Shown here in pieces: positions 46,580 to 57,717 of a DNA stretch of 64,000 bases. Source of the stretch: Molossus alvarezi. Lineage: Eukaryota; Chordata; Mammalia; Chiroptera; Molossidae. Each line of letters opens with the position of its first letter. The stretch's first letter is position 1. Under the pieces are notes generated by a model that did no database searches, was not told where the DNA came from, and saw only the letters and a program-made list of their open reading frames with translations. The stretch lies in assembly GCA_037176705.1 (NCBI GenBank), contig CM073889.1:58831596-58895595 (forward strand). The letters run 5' to 3'. Position numbers and translations under genes: made by a program.

Positions 46580-48159
46580 AGGACTGTCATTCTTTAGTAA
46601 AACATATAGACATTGTTCATAAGAGAGAGTTTGGGGATCCAATTTTGGCAATAGAAAATTATCCCCCCAAAACCTGAGAGGTGACACATAGTTTTAGGCC
46701 TTGGGAAACTAAGGACACCATGAAGCCTATTTGGATCCATTTGCAGTCTTTTTCTCCAATATCAGGTGTCCCAAATACTAAATCTGAGTTTGTTCTAACT
46801 GAAATTTTTCTTTAGAGACTTTATGCCCTTTGAAAGCAAAAGTTTTAATAGGCAGAGGCTGTCTTCCTGTGAGGATAACTTGGAGAAAGAGCAAAGAAGC
46901 ATGGTGTCCACATATTGCAACAAAGTAGAACCTTTAGGGAAAGTTGTATCATCCAAATCAGTCTTCAGAACTTGTGAGAAATAAGAAGGGCTCCCAGTAA
47001 AAAAAAAAACTCTGAGGCATTACTGCCCAGGTGAATTGTTTTTCTTCCCAAGTGAAGGCAAAAGGAATTGGCTAGCTTCATCAACTGTAATGTTAAAGAA
47101 TGCACTACATTTAAGGATTGTACACTTTACTATATGCCAATTATACCTCAGTAAAAAGTAAACAAACAAACAAAGATTGCACTGCCTAAATCAGTTATGG
47201 TAAAGAACTTACTTCCAGTTGGGATGGATGTTAGTAGTGTATGAAGATTAGGAACAATGGGGTCTTGAGCGATAACAGTGTGGTTTATTGCTCAGAAACA
47301 ATCCTCCACCCTCCTCCCTTTGGCTTTCTCACAGGTAATGTGAGAGCATTACAGGGATTGAATTAGTCTGTTAAGGGCTTCACACCTTGAAGAGCCTTTT
47401 TACTTATGGGACACTGATCAATTCTGGGAAGGGGTTTTGAACAATGTATTTGAATCTCGATAGGAAGTGGTGGTGCACTGTGGATCTTGCTAATATCAGT
47501 TGGAGATTTTGTCCATAAAGTGGATAGCAGTTGTCTAGTAGGGACAACTGATCAGTGCTCCAGATTCAGCTATAGCATCATCAGAGATAGAATAAATAAA
47601 AGATGTTGAAAGGTTATTTATTTCACCTGAGTGGCTACTTTAACAGCTACTGTCAAATTCTAGGATTACTTCTTCCTTTTGGGAAAAAGAAATTTAGGGG
47701 TGACACTTCTCTAGGAAGTATTGGCCTAATAAATGAATAGGACAGAAGAACTAAGGAGAAAGAGTGAGTATCTTTAGAAGGGCCTAAGCACAGAAGAATA
47801 GGTTCAGAGACAGAACCTGTTAAAGTCTATTTGAAATTCCTGCTATTTGAACTGTTTTAATACTCCAAGGCAGGGGCTAGTGTCATAAGAACAGAGACAG
47901 ATTCATTACCAATTTGAGGAAATTGATTAAGAGGCAGGGTTGGGAAAAGTTCCTGTCATCCCTCAAAGCCCATCACTGGGGATTAGAAGACCTTGGGATA
48001 TTTGGTGAGAAGGCTGAGGGTGCCTGAAGTTGCTAAGATTTGCCATTTCCTAGTGTCCTCGCTTTTTGCAATGATATCAGAGGCTAGGAGACTTTTGGTT
48101 TCACATAGGGCCCTTCATATGCCAGGGTTAAAATTTAAACATCCTGCCAATCTTTTATT

Positions 48160-48425
48160 ATTATTATTTGTTGTTGTTAATCCTCACCTGAAGATATTTT
48201 TTTCCATTGATTTTTAGAAAGACTGGGAGGGAGGGATGGAGGGAGAGAGGGAGAGAAACATCAATGTAAGAGAGACATATCGATTGGTTGCCTTCCACTC
48301 ATGCCCTGACTGGGGCCAAGGATAGAACCTGCAACTGAGGTAAGTGCTTTTGGCCGGGAATCAAACCTGTGATCCTTTGATCCAAGCACCAACGCTCTAA
48401 CCACTGTGTCAAATCAGCCAGGGCT
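48160..48425 (-). mobile_element. Ves SINE in the provirus
   Basis: Reverse copy: 'aatcctcacctgaagatatt', GA/GGGA-rich body and head 'tgtcaaatcagccagggc'. Weak TSD beginning aatctt at about 48149 and 48427. It separates decayed gag from pol. Confidence 0.88.
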
Positions 48426-48429
48426 AAAT

Positions 48430-49560
48430 CTTACTTTTAGATAATGCATACAGAGTATAGGCAAGCTGTTTGGCCAAATTAACCAAATCTTGGGTGGACA
48501 TGGTTTCCTATGTCATCCTGATCTCTTTAACTGAAAGGGTAAGGTATTGGTTCAGCCCCTTAATAAACAAAAACTTATAATGGTTATCCAAGTGGAATCA
48601 ACATCTGAAGGAGACCTGAATTTTCCTTATAAACACAATCTAAAATCAATTATAATAGTCATGAATAGATTTGTCAGACTTTTGTGAGCAAATCTGAATT
48701 TTTCTCCAAATCAACAGACTTCTAAAAAGCTACTGTTATGGCTCAGTGAAATTCTTCAGTGAGTCCTGTAGCTTCTTTACAAAAATCAGAGGTTTGTTTT
48801 TCTAAATCCCTCTCAGGATGTTCCCATTGGGCAATTCCCTATCTAATGTTGAAGCTGGACTTCACCAACTACCATATGGATTAGCTGCTATCAGAAAACC
48901 CAGGCTGATAGGTCTGAAAAACTATATCAAACTCTTAGCAAATCTGTGAAGATCCTCAGTTACCTTAGGGGATTTTAAAACTATGGCTTATAATTCAGCT
49001 TTAGTACAGGGGACATGAAACTTGAGGTATATTAGGATCCCCAGAGGGCTTAATTTTAATAGGGACAATTTTAAACATGTTTAGAGAAGGAGGAGGTAAG
49101 AGAACATTCAGAGGAAGGAGGCACCAGAGGCAAGGCAAGGAAGACAGACAGTGAAAAACCAGATGGCTTCAGAGGTGAAGCTTGAAACAGAAGTTGAGGG
49201 GAAGGGCAAGACAGCACAGGAAGTGAATCATGAGGCTTCAGAAACCATCTTTTCACTCTTTAAAAGTTCCGTAGCCCCAGTTAATTATAAAAGTTTATTT
49301 TGTAAAGAAGCAACTTCAGATTCTTGACACCATTTGGAAGCCTCAAAATACCACTTGAAATAGGCATTCCATTCATCTTTGCCAGTTTTAGTAATAATAT
49401 TGTCCAATTAGGTTTTAAGAAAAGTGAGTTTGGGAATCTTAAAGATTCTTCCCCATGGTGGCATTTGATATTCTGGATTACCTTTGGTCAGATCTACTTA
49501 TTTAGTTAAATATGCACATGAAGAGTGGCCATGGCCTTTAGACATGATTTCAACAGGATT
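48430..49560 (-). pseudogene. Retroviral gag, decayed
   Basis: Gag would form the virus core. The minus strand keeps capsid-like motifs such as QTYQPGFS (48891-48916) and a following acidic, Glu/Lys-rich stretch, in the layout of class I Gag capsid. A Pro/Ser-rich segment at about 49071-49256 may be the matrix/p12-like region. Stops and shifts throughout; no intact frame. Confidence 0.6.
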
Positions 49561-49761
49561 TTAACATTGGCCTCACCCCTTTGTGATCAGAGTATTCGAG
49601 AGTGAGACTAGCTGGTATCTAACATACAGGCTGCTGGAGCTATTTGGGCGATTTGGGGCCCTTGCTCTAAAGAAAAGTCTCACAAAAAATGGGATCTTTG
49701 TTACCTAAATATTTCAAGATTGTCCCTCTTTCAGAGACAACTGGTTACAAAGCCAGTTGTA

Positions 49762-49993
49762 TCCCTGGCCGGTTTGACTCAGTGGTTAGAGCAGCAGCCT
49801 GTGGACCAAGAATCATGGGTTCAATTCCCTGTCAAGGGTATATACTGGGTAGCAGGTTCATTCCCATCCCCGGGACCATGCAGGAGGCAACTAATTGATG
49901 TGTCTCTCTCACATCAATATTTCTCTCTCTCCCTCTCTCCTACTCTATCTAAAATATCAATGGAAAAATATCCTCAGGTGAGGAAAAGTAAAT
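49762..49993 (+). mobile_element. Ves SINE in the provirus leader
   Basis: Forward copy with head 'ccctggccggtttgactcag', (CT)n and 'aatatcctcaggtgaggaaa'. Exact TSD agccagttgta at 49751-49761 and 49994-50004. Confidence 0.93.
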
Positions 49994-50438
49994 AGCCAGT
50001 TGTAGAACAGCCTGATCTCAAGAGATACAAGTCAGACTAATGAGACATAGCTCGCATTGGACCAGTCTGGTTCCAGACAAAATCAGACCAGAACCTGGCA
50101 TCAGTTTCTGTGGAAATAATCCGGTTCCAGATGAAATCTGTCAGAAAGCTAGTGCAGTTCCAGGAACTAGCCTTGTACTCCTCCAGAGAGTCAGGCCAAA
50201 GTGTCAGCGGAGCTCACAAATGAACAAACAAACAAGTGAGGCCCTTTAACAACAATAAAACCCCTCTAAAGAGTTTCTGAATAAAGTCCAGAGAGCATAA
50301 AAACACAAAATCAGAAGTTGGGTTCCAGAAGACCGAGTCTAAGCCTCCAAGCCAGAGAGCAGTGATCCCAAGTAGTTTTGTGGGGCACCAGCTCTTGGTT
50401 GCTCACATGCTCTGAAGCTGTTGGGGTTACTGCTCTCT

Positions 50439-50457
50439 AATCCCTGTGGGCCCCCAA
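50439..50457 (-). other. Retroviral primer-binding site (proline tRNA-like)
   Basis: The minus strand reads ttgggggcccacagggatt just downstream of the 5' LTR. The outer ends match the proline-tRNA primer site used by gammaretroviruses, with changes in the middle. It sits a few bases from the LTR edge, as expected. Confidence 0.65.
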
Positions 50458-50462
50458 AAGAT

Positions 50463-50755
50463 TGACCATGAAACAAAAGTTGACTAGATACTCTGTCACC
50501 AAAAGGATTTATTCAGGAAAAAGAAGATTGCAATCTGGTACATACAGACATGATGAGCCATGTGCACAAAGATGGAGGAAGTACTTTATAGAGGGGAACA
50601 AGGAGTTTAGGCAAGGAGCTGTTACAACCACAGACCTCTGTTGTAACCATAGAGTTTTTCCTGTAGGTCTGTCATGATGACATAGGTGTGATAGCTCTTC
50701 CCACAGCCCCTCCTGGTTTCTGTCCAGGTTAAGGTCTCTATCATGAATTTTAACA
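50463..50755 (-). repeat. 5' LTR of the provirus
   Basis: On the minus strand it starts TGTTAAAATTC and ends GGTCA, with TATA-like ctctataaagta (50582-50593 reversed) and a polyadenylation signal AATAAA (50508-50513 reversed). Pairs with 37499-37793. Confidence 0.83.
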
Positions 50756-50756
50756 G

Positions 50757-51060
50757 TTTATCTAACATTTAATAAAACCCTGAAGCAAATGATGGAGCCA
50801 TGCAGTTTTGGGGAAGAGATTGTACAGGCAGGAGGAACAACAAAAGCAAAGACCCTGAGGTGGGATTGTGCCTGGTATGTTAGAGGAACCATAAGGAGGC
50901 CAGTGTGACTGAAGTGATGTGAGCTAAGAGGGAGAGGAGTAGAGAGTAAGATCAGAGATGTAATCGGGGCCAGATCCTGTAGGACATTGCAGGCTGTGGT
51001 GAGGAGTCACTGAAATGTTCTGAGTCAAGAAGAGGCATGATCTGCCCCAGGTTGTAACAG
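50757..51060 (+). repeat. Right half of the ancient repeat split by the provirus
   Basis: 'taataaaaccctgaagcaaa', 'aacaaaagcaaagaccctga', 'gaggccagtgtgactgaagt' and 'gccagatcctgtaggacatt' continue the repeat left off at 37498. Confidence 0.6.
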
Positions 51061-51084
51061 GAGTATCTTGGCCATTCTTCAGCA

Positions 51085-51515
51085 CCCACCCTAGTTTTAT
51101 TGAGATATAATTGACATACATCACTGTATAAGTTTGAGATATATAATGGTTTGACTTATGTATATTATGAAATGATTTCCACAGCAAATTTAGTTAGCAT
51201 CCAGCATCTCATTTAGATACAATAAAAAAGCAAAACAATTTTTTTCCTTGTGATAAAAACTTTTAGAATTTAACAGTGCTCCCATATACCATCAGCAGTG
51301 CTAGCTGTAGCCATCTTTTTATATATTACATCCCTAGTACTTATACATCTTATAACTAAATTTGTATCTTTGACCAATATCCTCTAATGTCCCTCCACAC
51401 ATCCCCTGCTTCTGGTAGCCACAAATCTGATCTCTTTTTCTGAGTTTGTTTGTGTATTGTTTTAGATTTCACATATAAGTGAGATTATTCAGTATTTCTC
51501 TTTCTCTGATCCCTG
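51085..51515 (-). mobile_element. Old L1 3' UTR fragment, antisense
   Basis: 'attgagatataattgacata', 'cctctaatgtccctccacac' and 'tagatttcacatataagtga' are an L1MA/PB-like 3' region in reverse. Confidence 0.7.
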
Positions 51516-51529
51516 GTTTCTGACCAGCC

Positions 51530-52950
51530 ATGTAGCTTCCTTGTGTGCTGAAGCTAGTATGGATGTGTCTTTGTTTATAAGCTTCCTCTGACTTTTTGAT
51601 GTGGTTTTCACTCAGGGGATGGGGAACATTGGGCTGGAATGTATAAGGAGTGAAGGATGGATAGTATGTAGGGCAGATGGAGAAATGCTATGGATATGCT
51701 GGGCTCCCACCTTCATAGAGACAAGTCAATGAGTCACCAAACCCTCTAGATCTCTGTCTCTTCTTATATAAAAACTGGTGAATTCCATCTGTTCAGCCAG
51801 TGCTGGCCAGGGCTGCCATAAAAGTTGACAGTGCAAGTACCTCATCGCCATCCTCATCCTCAACCCAAGTCTCCTCTAAATCTGGGTCAAGCCTGGGTTT
51901 GGCTTCTGGTACCAGTAGGAACTACATCCCTGGTACTGACAAGGTGCACAGGGAAGACCCCAGGATCCAGGGGCCAGCATGGGCATGAATTTAGGAGCCA
52001 AGACCCACAGCATTCCAGAGTCCTAGCTATGAGCTTCTGAGTTCCAGCTCTGGCAGTGTCCTCAAAGAGGAGCAGAGGAAAGGCTCTCCACCTCCCAGGA
52101 CAGGAGGGAAAAGGATGTGAGTTCTCTGTCCACGTGTCCTGACTTGTCTGTATGATCTCCCCCAACCCCTCTCCCTGCTTCACCCTCTCTTCTCTCCTTA
52201 CCAGCTGTGTGACCTGGGGAGGATCTTGTGGCCTCTCAGCGTCCATTTCTTCGTCTGGTCTGTAAAATGCTTGGCTGAGGATCCAACTGCAGTGTGGGTT
52301 AAGGGGCATATCAGGGTGCCTGACACTCTCAGCTTATGTGTTTCTCTTGGGCAAGTCATTCCAACCTCTCTCTTCCTATCTCTGAATGGAATGCAAACGT
52401 GTCCCTGGACTGCTGCGGACTACAGAAGACTGTGAAGCATTGCTCAGTCTTCAGGAAAGTGCCCCAGAGTAGGGTGTCACGAATTTGAGGCAGAGATCAG
52501 CAAACCTCCTCAAACTTCTTACACAGCCCTGGTGGCAGCACAGCGAGCCTGCACTCTCTCAGGGGTAACTGATTTCTCAGCAGAAAAACGGCACCGTATT
52601 TCTACAACAATACGTTCCCCAAGACAAATGCCCTACTTTACCTGGCTCTCAACTGGAAGACACAGCGTCCTGTACTGGGCTGTAAGTGGGAGAGGGCTGT
52701 CCTAGCCAGCGCTGTCCCCCTGCCCTCCCGTCCCTGGCGCCCACCCTCGTGCATACCGCACTTTAGGGCTATCTCAGAGTTTGAGTAGGTCCAGAGGACT
52801 GTCTCACCTTCTCACCTGGGAATCCAGCTTTAGAAGCTGACCCCCACGGACTCTGCGAGTCCACGCTAGGAGTAGGGAGCCAAAATATGGCTGGGGGCTG
52901 GGTGTCAGGGGCCAGCGGCTCAGAAACAGGGAGTGCAGGGGCAGTGCTTA
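51530..52950. other. KLF15 upstream flank; no gene seen
   Basis: Unique-looking sequence of rising GC content towards the promoter. A MIR-like fragment ('ccagctgtgtgacctgggga', then 'ctggtctgtaaaatgc') lies at 52200-52275. Short frames only. Confidence 0.5.
52200..52275 (+). repeat. MIR fragment
   Basis: MIR core text agctgtgtgacctgggg followed by tctgtaaaatg. Confidence 0.55.
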
Positions 52951-52959
52951 GGTCCCTGA

Positions 52960-53109
52960 AGCCATGGGTGGGGCTGGAGGCGGGGCAGGGGCGGGGCGCG
53001 TGACGTGAGGCGCGGGCCAATGGGACGCGTGCCCAAGGCCGAGCCTCCTGCGAGCCTTCCCTGCGCCGGAGGCATCACGTGAGCAGGGGTTGGGGAGGGG
53101 GGTGGGCGA
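52960..53109 (+). promoter_or_regulatory. KLF15: KLF15 promoter (CpG-rich, TATA-less)
   Basis: Within 100 bases lie a GC box ggggcggggc (52988-52997), a CRE-like tgacgtga (53001-53008), a CCAAT box (53017-53021) and an E-box CACGTG (53076-53081). No TATA box is evident. CpG density is far above the surroundings and stays high to about 53,640. The order fits a housekeeping-style or broad promoter just ahead of KLF15 exon 1. The site functions are inferred from motif text only. Confidence 0.7.
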
Positions 53110-53308
53110 ATGAGCGTCCAGCGAGTGGCGGCGGCGAGTGCTCCGCGGCAGCTACTCTCGGGCCAGCCGGCGTGTGAGCGAGAGCCAGAGCCGCGGCTCG
53201 GCCCGCGGCCGCCGCCGGACCAGGAGCCAGCGCGCTGCCTTCGGCCCAGCCTGCTGGGCCTCTGGACCGCGGGGGCCTGGCCACCGGCCGGGCGTGAGCC
53301 AAGTTCAG
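53082..53308 (+). other. KLF15: KLF15 exon 1 (5' UTR), approximate
   Basis: GC-rich sequence with the expected non-coding first exon of KLF15. The 5' limit is a guess placed after the E-box; no transcription start can be read from sequence alone. Two possible splice donors exist 15 bases apart: ggc|gtgagc (exon end 53293) and cag|gtggga (exon end 53308). Both leave the same phase. One ATG (53110) lies in it; see findings. Confidence 0.5.
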
Positions 53309-54894
53309 GTGGGAGAGGCGCGGTGAGGCCGGAGCCGCGTGGACGCGGCCCCCGGGCGCTCAGATGGCTGATCGGGACGCGGGGGGTGGGGCAGGTCCTG
53401 GACTGCTTCTGGGAGAGTGGCTGGGCGCCCGCGCCCTTGTCCCAGGCTCCACTAGAGCGTCCAAGGAAATGTTGGAGGAATGGGCAGACCCTCCGCGCGG
53501 GCCGTGGGGGTCAGACAAGTCGGTGGGAGAGTGAATCCCGGTTGCCCGCTGGCACTTTTCCAGCGCAGGTCTGGACCACGGCCTCAGCGCCTGGCCCCTC
53601 GTGTCCCTGCGCCTTGTAGGCCTTCCTTCCATATGGCAGGCACCCGGTGGGGTCTGGCGGGAGAACCGGGTAGGCCGACGTACGGGCCTACCCTGGCCCT
53701 GGGAGGCGGGGGACTGAGGGGCCTGTGGTGGAGAGGTTACTGTCGGTCATCAGTAGGGGCCTGCTAGGGCGGGGGCGCAAGCTGGGGGCATGGTTCTCAG
53801 CCGGCAGCACTTGGTGCTCTACCAAGGGCTCTGAGAGGGCTTCCCAACACCTTCTTTTTCCCACGCACGTTCACATACACGCGCGCGGTCACCCACGCCG
53901 GCTCCACGCGCAACATCGCAGACACACTCCTGCACAGCCACACCGGCCGCCGGGAACCATGTCTGCCCACGCACAGTCACACGACATGAACTCACACCTT
54001 GTCACGTACGCTCGCACTGCTCACACGTCTCTTATTCCAACTCCTCACTTAGAGCCTTCTCTTAGCAGAAGCCATGGCCATTAGCAGAGCGATGGCCGGG
54101 AGTAGTGGTGGCGGGGGCAGAGAAGAGGCCATCCCCACCCTCCCTGGCCTCCAGGTTCCCTCATCTCTCCACTGTGGTGTTCCCTATGGAACTCCTCCCC
54201 AGTATGCACCCCTCCCCCCACTCTCAGGCAAAGAGTGGCAGTTTTCTTGCCCAGCCCCTGGTGGTGGGGGTGTGACAAAATTACCGAATGTATGAACCCC
54301 TCAAGTCATTTCCCCCCTCTAAGGAACTGGCCACCCAACAGGTGCGAGAATAACAGGGGCTCTGGCAACTTTGGGGCTTGCCTACTGAACGGTAGCAGAG
54401 ACTTTTATTTTGAAGGGCAGCCCCTGTCCGCCACCTCCTTGATTTGCACGCTGACCCAATGGCAAGCCCTTGGCCAGAACTGGGCTTGTTATCAATTACA
54501 TGTTGTTCCTGCTGCCTCCCCGGGAGGATAAACAGCAGGCCTGGCTGGCCCATGGGGGTGGGGTGGGGAGGGGGCGGAGTCCAGTGGACTGCCGAGGACA
54601 GTGCGGAGAACAGTGCGTCCCCTCCCCCTGCACGCAGCCGGCTGCCCCTGGCTGAGCCACGTGCTGCCGTGTTTTAGGGGCCTGGGCTTGCCCAGCTCTG
54701 GCGTGCCCTCTCTCAAACGCCATCGCCTTGGACAGTTCCAGAGCCCCTTCTAGGCTCTGAGTGCCTCAGAGTCCAGCCCAGGCTGCTCAGCCCTGCATTA
54801 CTACACTGCTGCTTGACCCTGGCGGTTCTACAACAGGTCTCATTCTACTCCCCTACCCTGCTCCCTCTTCTTTCCTGGCTCCCCAAAGCAGTGC

Positions 54895-55130
54895 CTTTCA
54901 CTCAATCATCCAAGTTTGCCAGGTCCCGTTTTAGACTCTGGAATATAGAGGTGGACTGAACAGTCAGAACAGCTTATATTGTGGTGGGGAGATAGACAGA
55001 AAATAAAGTACATAAACACATAACTAGTTTCCTTCCCTGGCAAGGTCTAGGAAAAATATATTGTGGGATGACGTAATAGAGAATGGTCAAGGGAGGCCCC
55101 CACCAAGAGTGACTTACTGAACTGAGATTG
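54895..55130 (+). repeat. Ancient interspersed repeat fragment
   Basis: 'cactcaatcatccaagtttg' and 'cagcttatattgtggtgggg' correspond to the repeat family at 2150-2690. Confidence 0.4.
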
Positions 55131-55679
55131 AAATAACTAAGTTACTCCTACTTGGAGTGCTGGGGCAAGAGGGATCTGCAGAGAGCCGCAGCCAGGGTAG
55201 TGGCCTGAGGCCCATGAAGCTGGTGAGCTTGGTACACAACTAGTGTGGTGTGGAGCCAGGTGGAGGTAAGATATGGAGAGATGAACAGGGCCCAGGTGCT
55301 GGGTGCTGGGAGGAGGCTGGGTCACATTTCCCACTCTATCTTACTGTACTTATTTTTCTTACTCTTTTTATATCATTTTATTTGTGAATATCTTAGTTTA
55401 TAGCGGGAAAAGGAAGGCCTCCTTTAAAAAGAATGTACTAACCACAGTATCATCACAATTAAAAATAACAAGCGCAGTTCCTTGATATTATGGAATATTC
55501 AGTTGGTGGTCACATTTCAGGGGAGAATTTAAGTGGAACATAGTCTGATCGGCCTCTTCCCCAGTTCCAGGAAGGCTGGAGTCCCCCAGATTCCTTAACA
55601 TTATAGCAGAGGGGCAGAAAAACCATTATGTTCCCCTGATTGGAAGCTAATCCTAATGGCACTCACCATTCCTGTTTGC

Positions 55680-55860
55680 ATGTCAGCCCTATCATAAGTG
55701 CTTAGCATATGTTAGCTCATTGAACTCTTAAAAACAACCTGGGAACTACCCACTGTTGGCAGCATCCCACCCAATAGACCAAGACAGATACAGAGATGTG
55801 CCACCTGCCCCAAATCATCCGCCCAGCTGATATGTTGCAGAAGTAGGAGCATAGCCCCCT
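55680..55860 (-). repeat. MIR-like SINE, antisense
   Basis: 'ataagtgcttagcatatgtt', 'agctcattgaactcttaaaa', 'caacctgggaactaccca' in MIR order, reverse orientation. Confidence 0.6.
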
Positions 55861-57020
55861 GCTCAGAGAGTGGGTAATGGGTGAGGGAGGTCTAGGGCCA
55901 AGTGTGAGTTCTGCCCAGCCTCGTTGCCCTTTATATTATCTGACACTTTTATTTCTTCTTAGCACCTGATTTGGTGAATAGTGTGTATTTTTAAACACCC
56001 AGTTTTAAGTTCTTATCTGAGTATTTCAACCCAAAGCCAAATGTCCTGGCAAAACTGCTCAGGAGTACGGACTTGCCAAGGACATTCACCTTGCCTTGTT
56101 TCCTGGAGTTCTGAAGCTTCCCACATCAGTGCAGAACTGGGGTCAAAGGTCCTAAGGTCATTGGGGGCATGGAACAGATGGGGAAACTGAGATTTGGGGA
56201 GAGCCAGGACTTGCCCAAGGTCACAGCCGATGATGACCAGCTCTGGGAGTTCTCTGCCTGGGGCTGGGCTTCTTGACTGTTGGGTGGTGCTGGGTGCCAG
56301 GCCCAGTTGTGGTCCTGGAGACAGAGCATGGGGGTGGGTGCAGAGGTGATGCCAGGCAGCAGAGAATCTCTGGCTTCAGGTGCAGAATATCCCCAACCTC
56401 AATAAACATTCACTCATGGTTACTGGGTGGGGACAAAGGTCCACAGAGGTGGCCCCATCACAACCTGACTCTGTTGACTTTCCTTGGACACTAGAGCTAG
56501 CATGGCCTTCAGAGGACACGCTTTCCCCTCTCCTCTCTGTTGACATTCTCTGAGCTCCTTCTGGGCACCAGCTGCCATACTGGTAACTGGGGACAGAGCA
56601 GACACCCTACAGCTCAGCCTGCTGTCATGGAGAGCATGGTCTAGTTGGGAGACAGGAGTTAGCTAGGTCTTCCTGAGGTTGTGAGTGCTCCATGGGTGCA
56701 GGTCAAAGGGGTCTTCTCTACAGGCCCACTAGGCGGTTGTGAAGTCACATGAGGTAAGATCTGTCCCACCGCTCTGGGTCCATCTCTGCTCCTGTGAATT
56801 GTCCCAGTGGACAGAACGTTGTTCCCCTGGTGGTAGAACCTCAGTAAAATGTCTGTTGTTTTCAGGCCTGTCCCTCCTCTCTCCTTTCATAGAGGAGGCA
56901 GCCAAACTCAGAAGGGTTTGAGAGCTGGAGGGTGATGAGCTGCCTGCTTCAGATGGGAAAACAGGGTCCATGAGGGCAGGTGCAATGAGTCTTTAATTTT
57001 TTGCCTAACTAAAATATAGA

Positions 57021-57154
57021 CTGTCCAGTTAAATTTGAATTTCAGATATAATAATTTTTAAATATAAACAAGTTTCATCCAATATTTAGGATATACGTTA
57101 AAAATTAAAAGTTATTCGTTTTTTAAAATTTGAAATTCAAATTTAACTGGGCAG
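57021..57154. repeat. Foldback (inverted-repeat) element in KLF15 intron 1
   Basis: Arm 57021-57044 (ctgtccagttaaatttgaat..) pairs with 57131-57154 at 23 of 24 positions, and weaker pairing continues inward. The text 'tgaaattcaaatttaactgg' is a familiar dispersed mammalian hairpin-like repeat. I cannot name the family. Confidence 0.8.
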
Positions 57155-57717
57155 CCTGTATCTTTATTTGCTCATTCTGGCAACCCTACCCAAGCCCCAA
57201 CAACACAGGGTTCAAAGGGCAAATGGCTGTTCTTCCCCACTCTAGTGAGTCAACAGGAATGAAGCTGAGGTCAGATGTCCTCAGAAATGCAGCAACTCTG
57301 AATAACTGGACAGGATTCCTGACCTTGGCTGTTTGGATGTGCAGAGAGCCCCCTCGCATATCCACTTTTTTGCTCACATGCACTCACACTCAGTCATTCA
57401 CAGACACATATGTATCCTTTCCCAGAATTGTTCTGGAAATTGTGTTTGAAATTAAAAGTGCCCAGGTTGTGCAATGGGTTTGGGAGAGCACTCTTGCAAA
57501 CAGGTGGTGCAATTTCAGAAAACTCTTGCAGAGTTATCCTGGGGTATGGGTGGAGGCAGGATCCAGGCATTTGGCAATGGGAGACTATGGGAAGGTGGCG
57601 GGGGTGGGGTGGGGTGGGGTGGTGGGCACAGGCCCATGAGGTGGCAGGTGAGTGTGCTGTCCTGATTGTGCCTCCGTTGTTCCTCTCCACAGCCAGCTGT
57701 GGCACGGCCAGGCCAGC

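Larger units (their letters stand above)
44370..48100 (-). pseudogene. Retroviral pol, decayed
   Basis: Pol would supply protease, reverse transcriptase, RNase H and integrase. On the minus strand: protease-like text near 48000-47550 (poor); reverse transcriptase about 47480-46650, where the active-site block reads YVDT (46903-46914) instead of the usual Y-x-D-D; RNase H about 45900-45550 with AELCALSWAC, DSRYAF and HGFLTSSG motifs; integrase about 45400-44600 with ATASSLANVLL; and the C-terminal end near 44480. Many stops and frameshifts, two SINEs on or near it, and an (ATTT)n run at the 3' end. Class I (gamma-like) by motif pattern. Confidence 0.8.
37499..50755 (-). mobile_element. Class I endogenous retrovirus (gamma-like), antisense, env-less
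   Basis: Two related LTRs (37499-37793 and 50463-50755) bracket decayed gag and pol on the minus strand. The primer-binding site next to the 5' LTR resembles the proline-tRNA site. An L1 of about 6.1 kb with its own SINE (38116-44182) and three Ves SINEs (46379, 48160, 49762) are later insertions. Without them the provirus is about 6.5 kb. Only about 500 bases lie between the pol end and the 3' LTR, so env is essentially absent. All frames are broken. The provirus sits between two halves of one older repeat, confirming the outer limits. Confidence 0.82.
53309..57692 (+). other. KLF15: KLF15 intron 1
   Basis: Between the exon 1 donor and the acceptor cctctccacag (57692). The first 0.75 kb is still CpG-rich. 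It holds an ancient repeat at about 54895-55130, MIR-like text at 55680-55860 and 56165-56240, and a foldback repeat at 57021-57154. No other exon is apparent. Confidence 0.65.

Noticed and set aside
53110..53619. 169-codon frame over the CpG island as a separate gene
   Set aside because: High GC keeps frames open by chance; no domain, and it runs through the splice donors. Kept only as a possible uORF.
57652..57717. Upstream extension of the KLF15 frame
   Set aside because: It has no ATG and crosses the splice acceptor at 57691-57692, so it is mostly intron; ATG 57718 matches the known KLF15 N-terminus.
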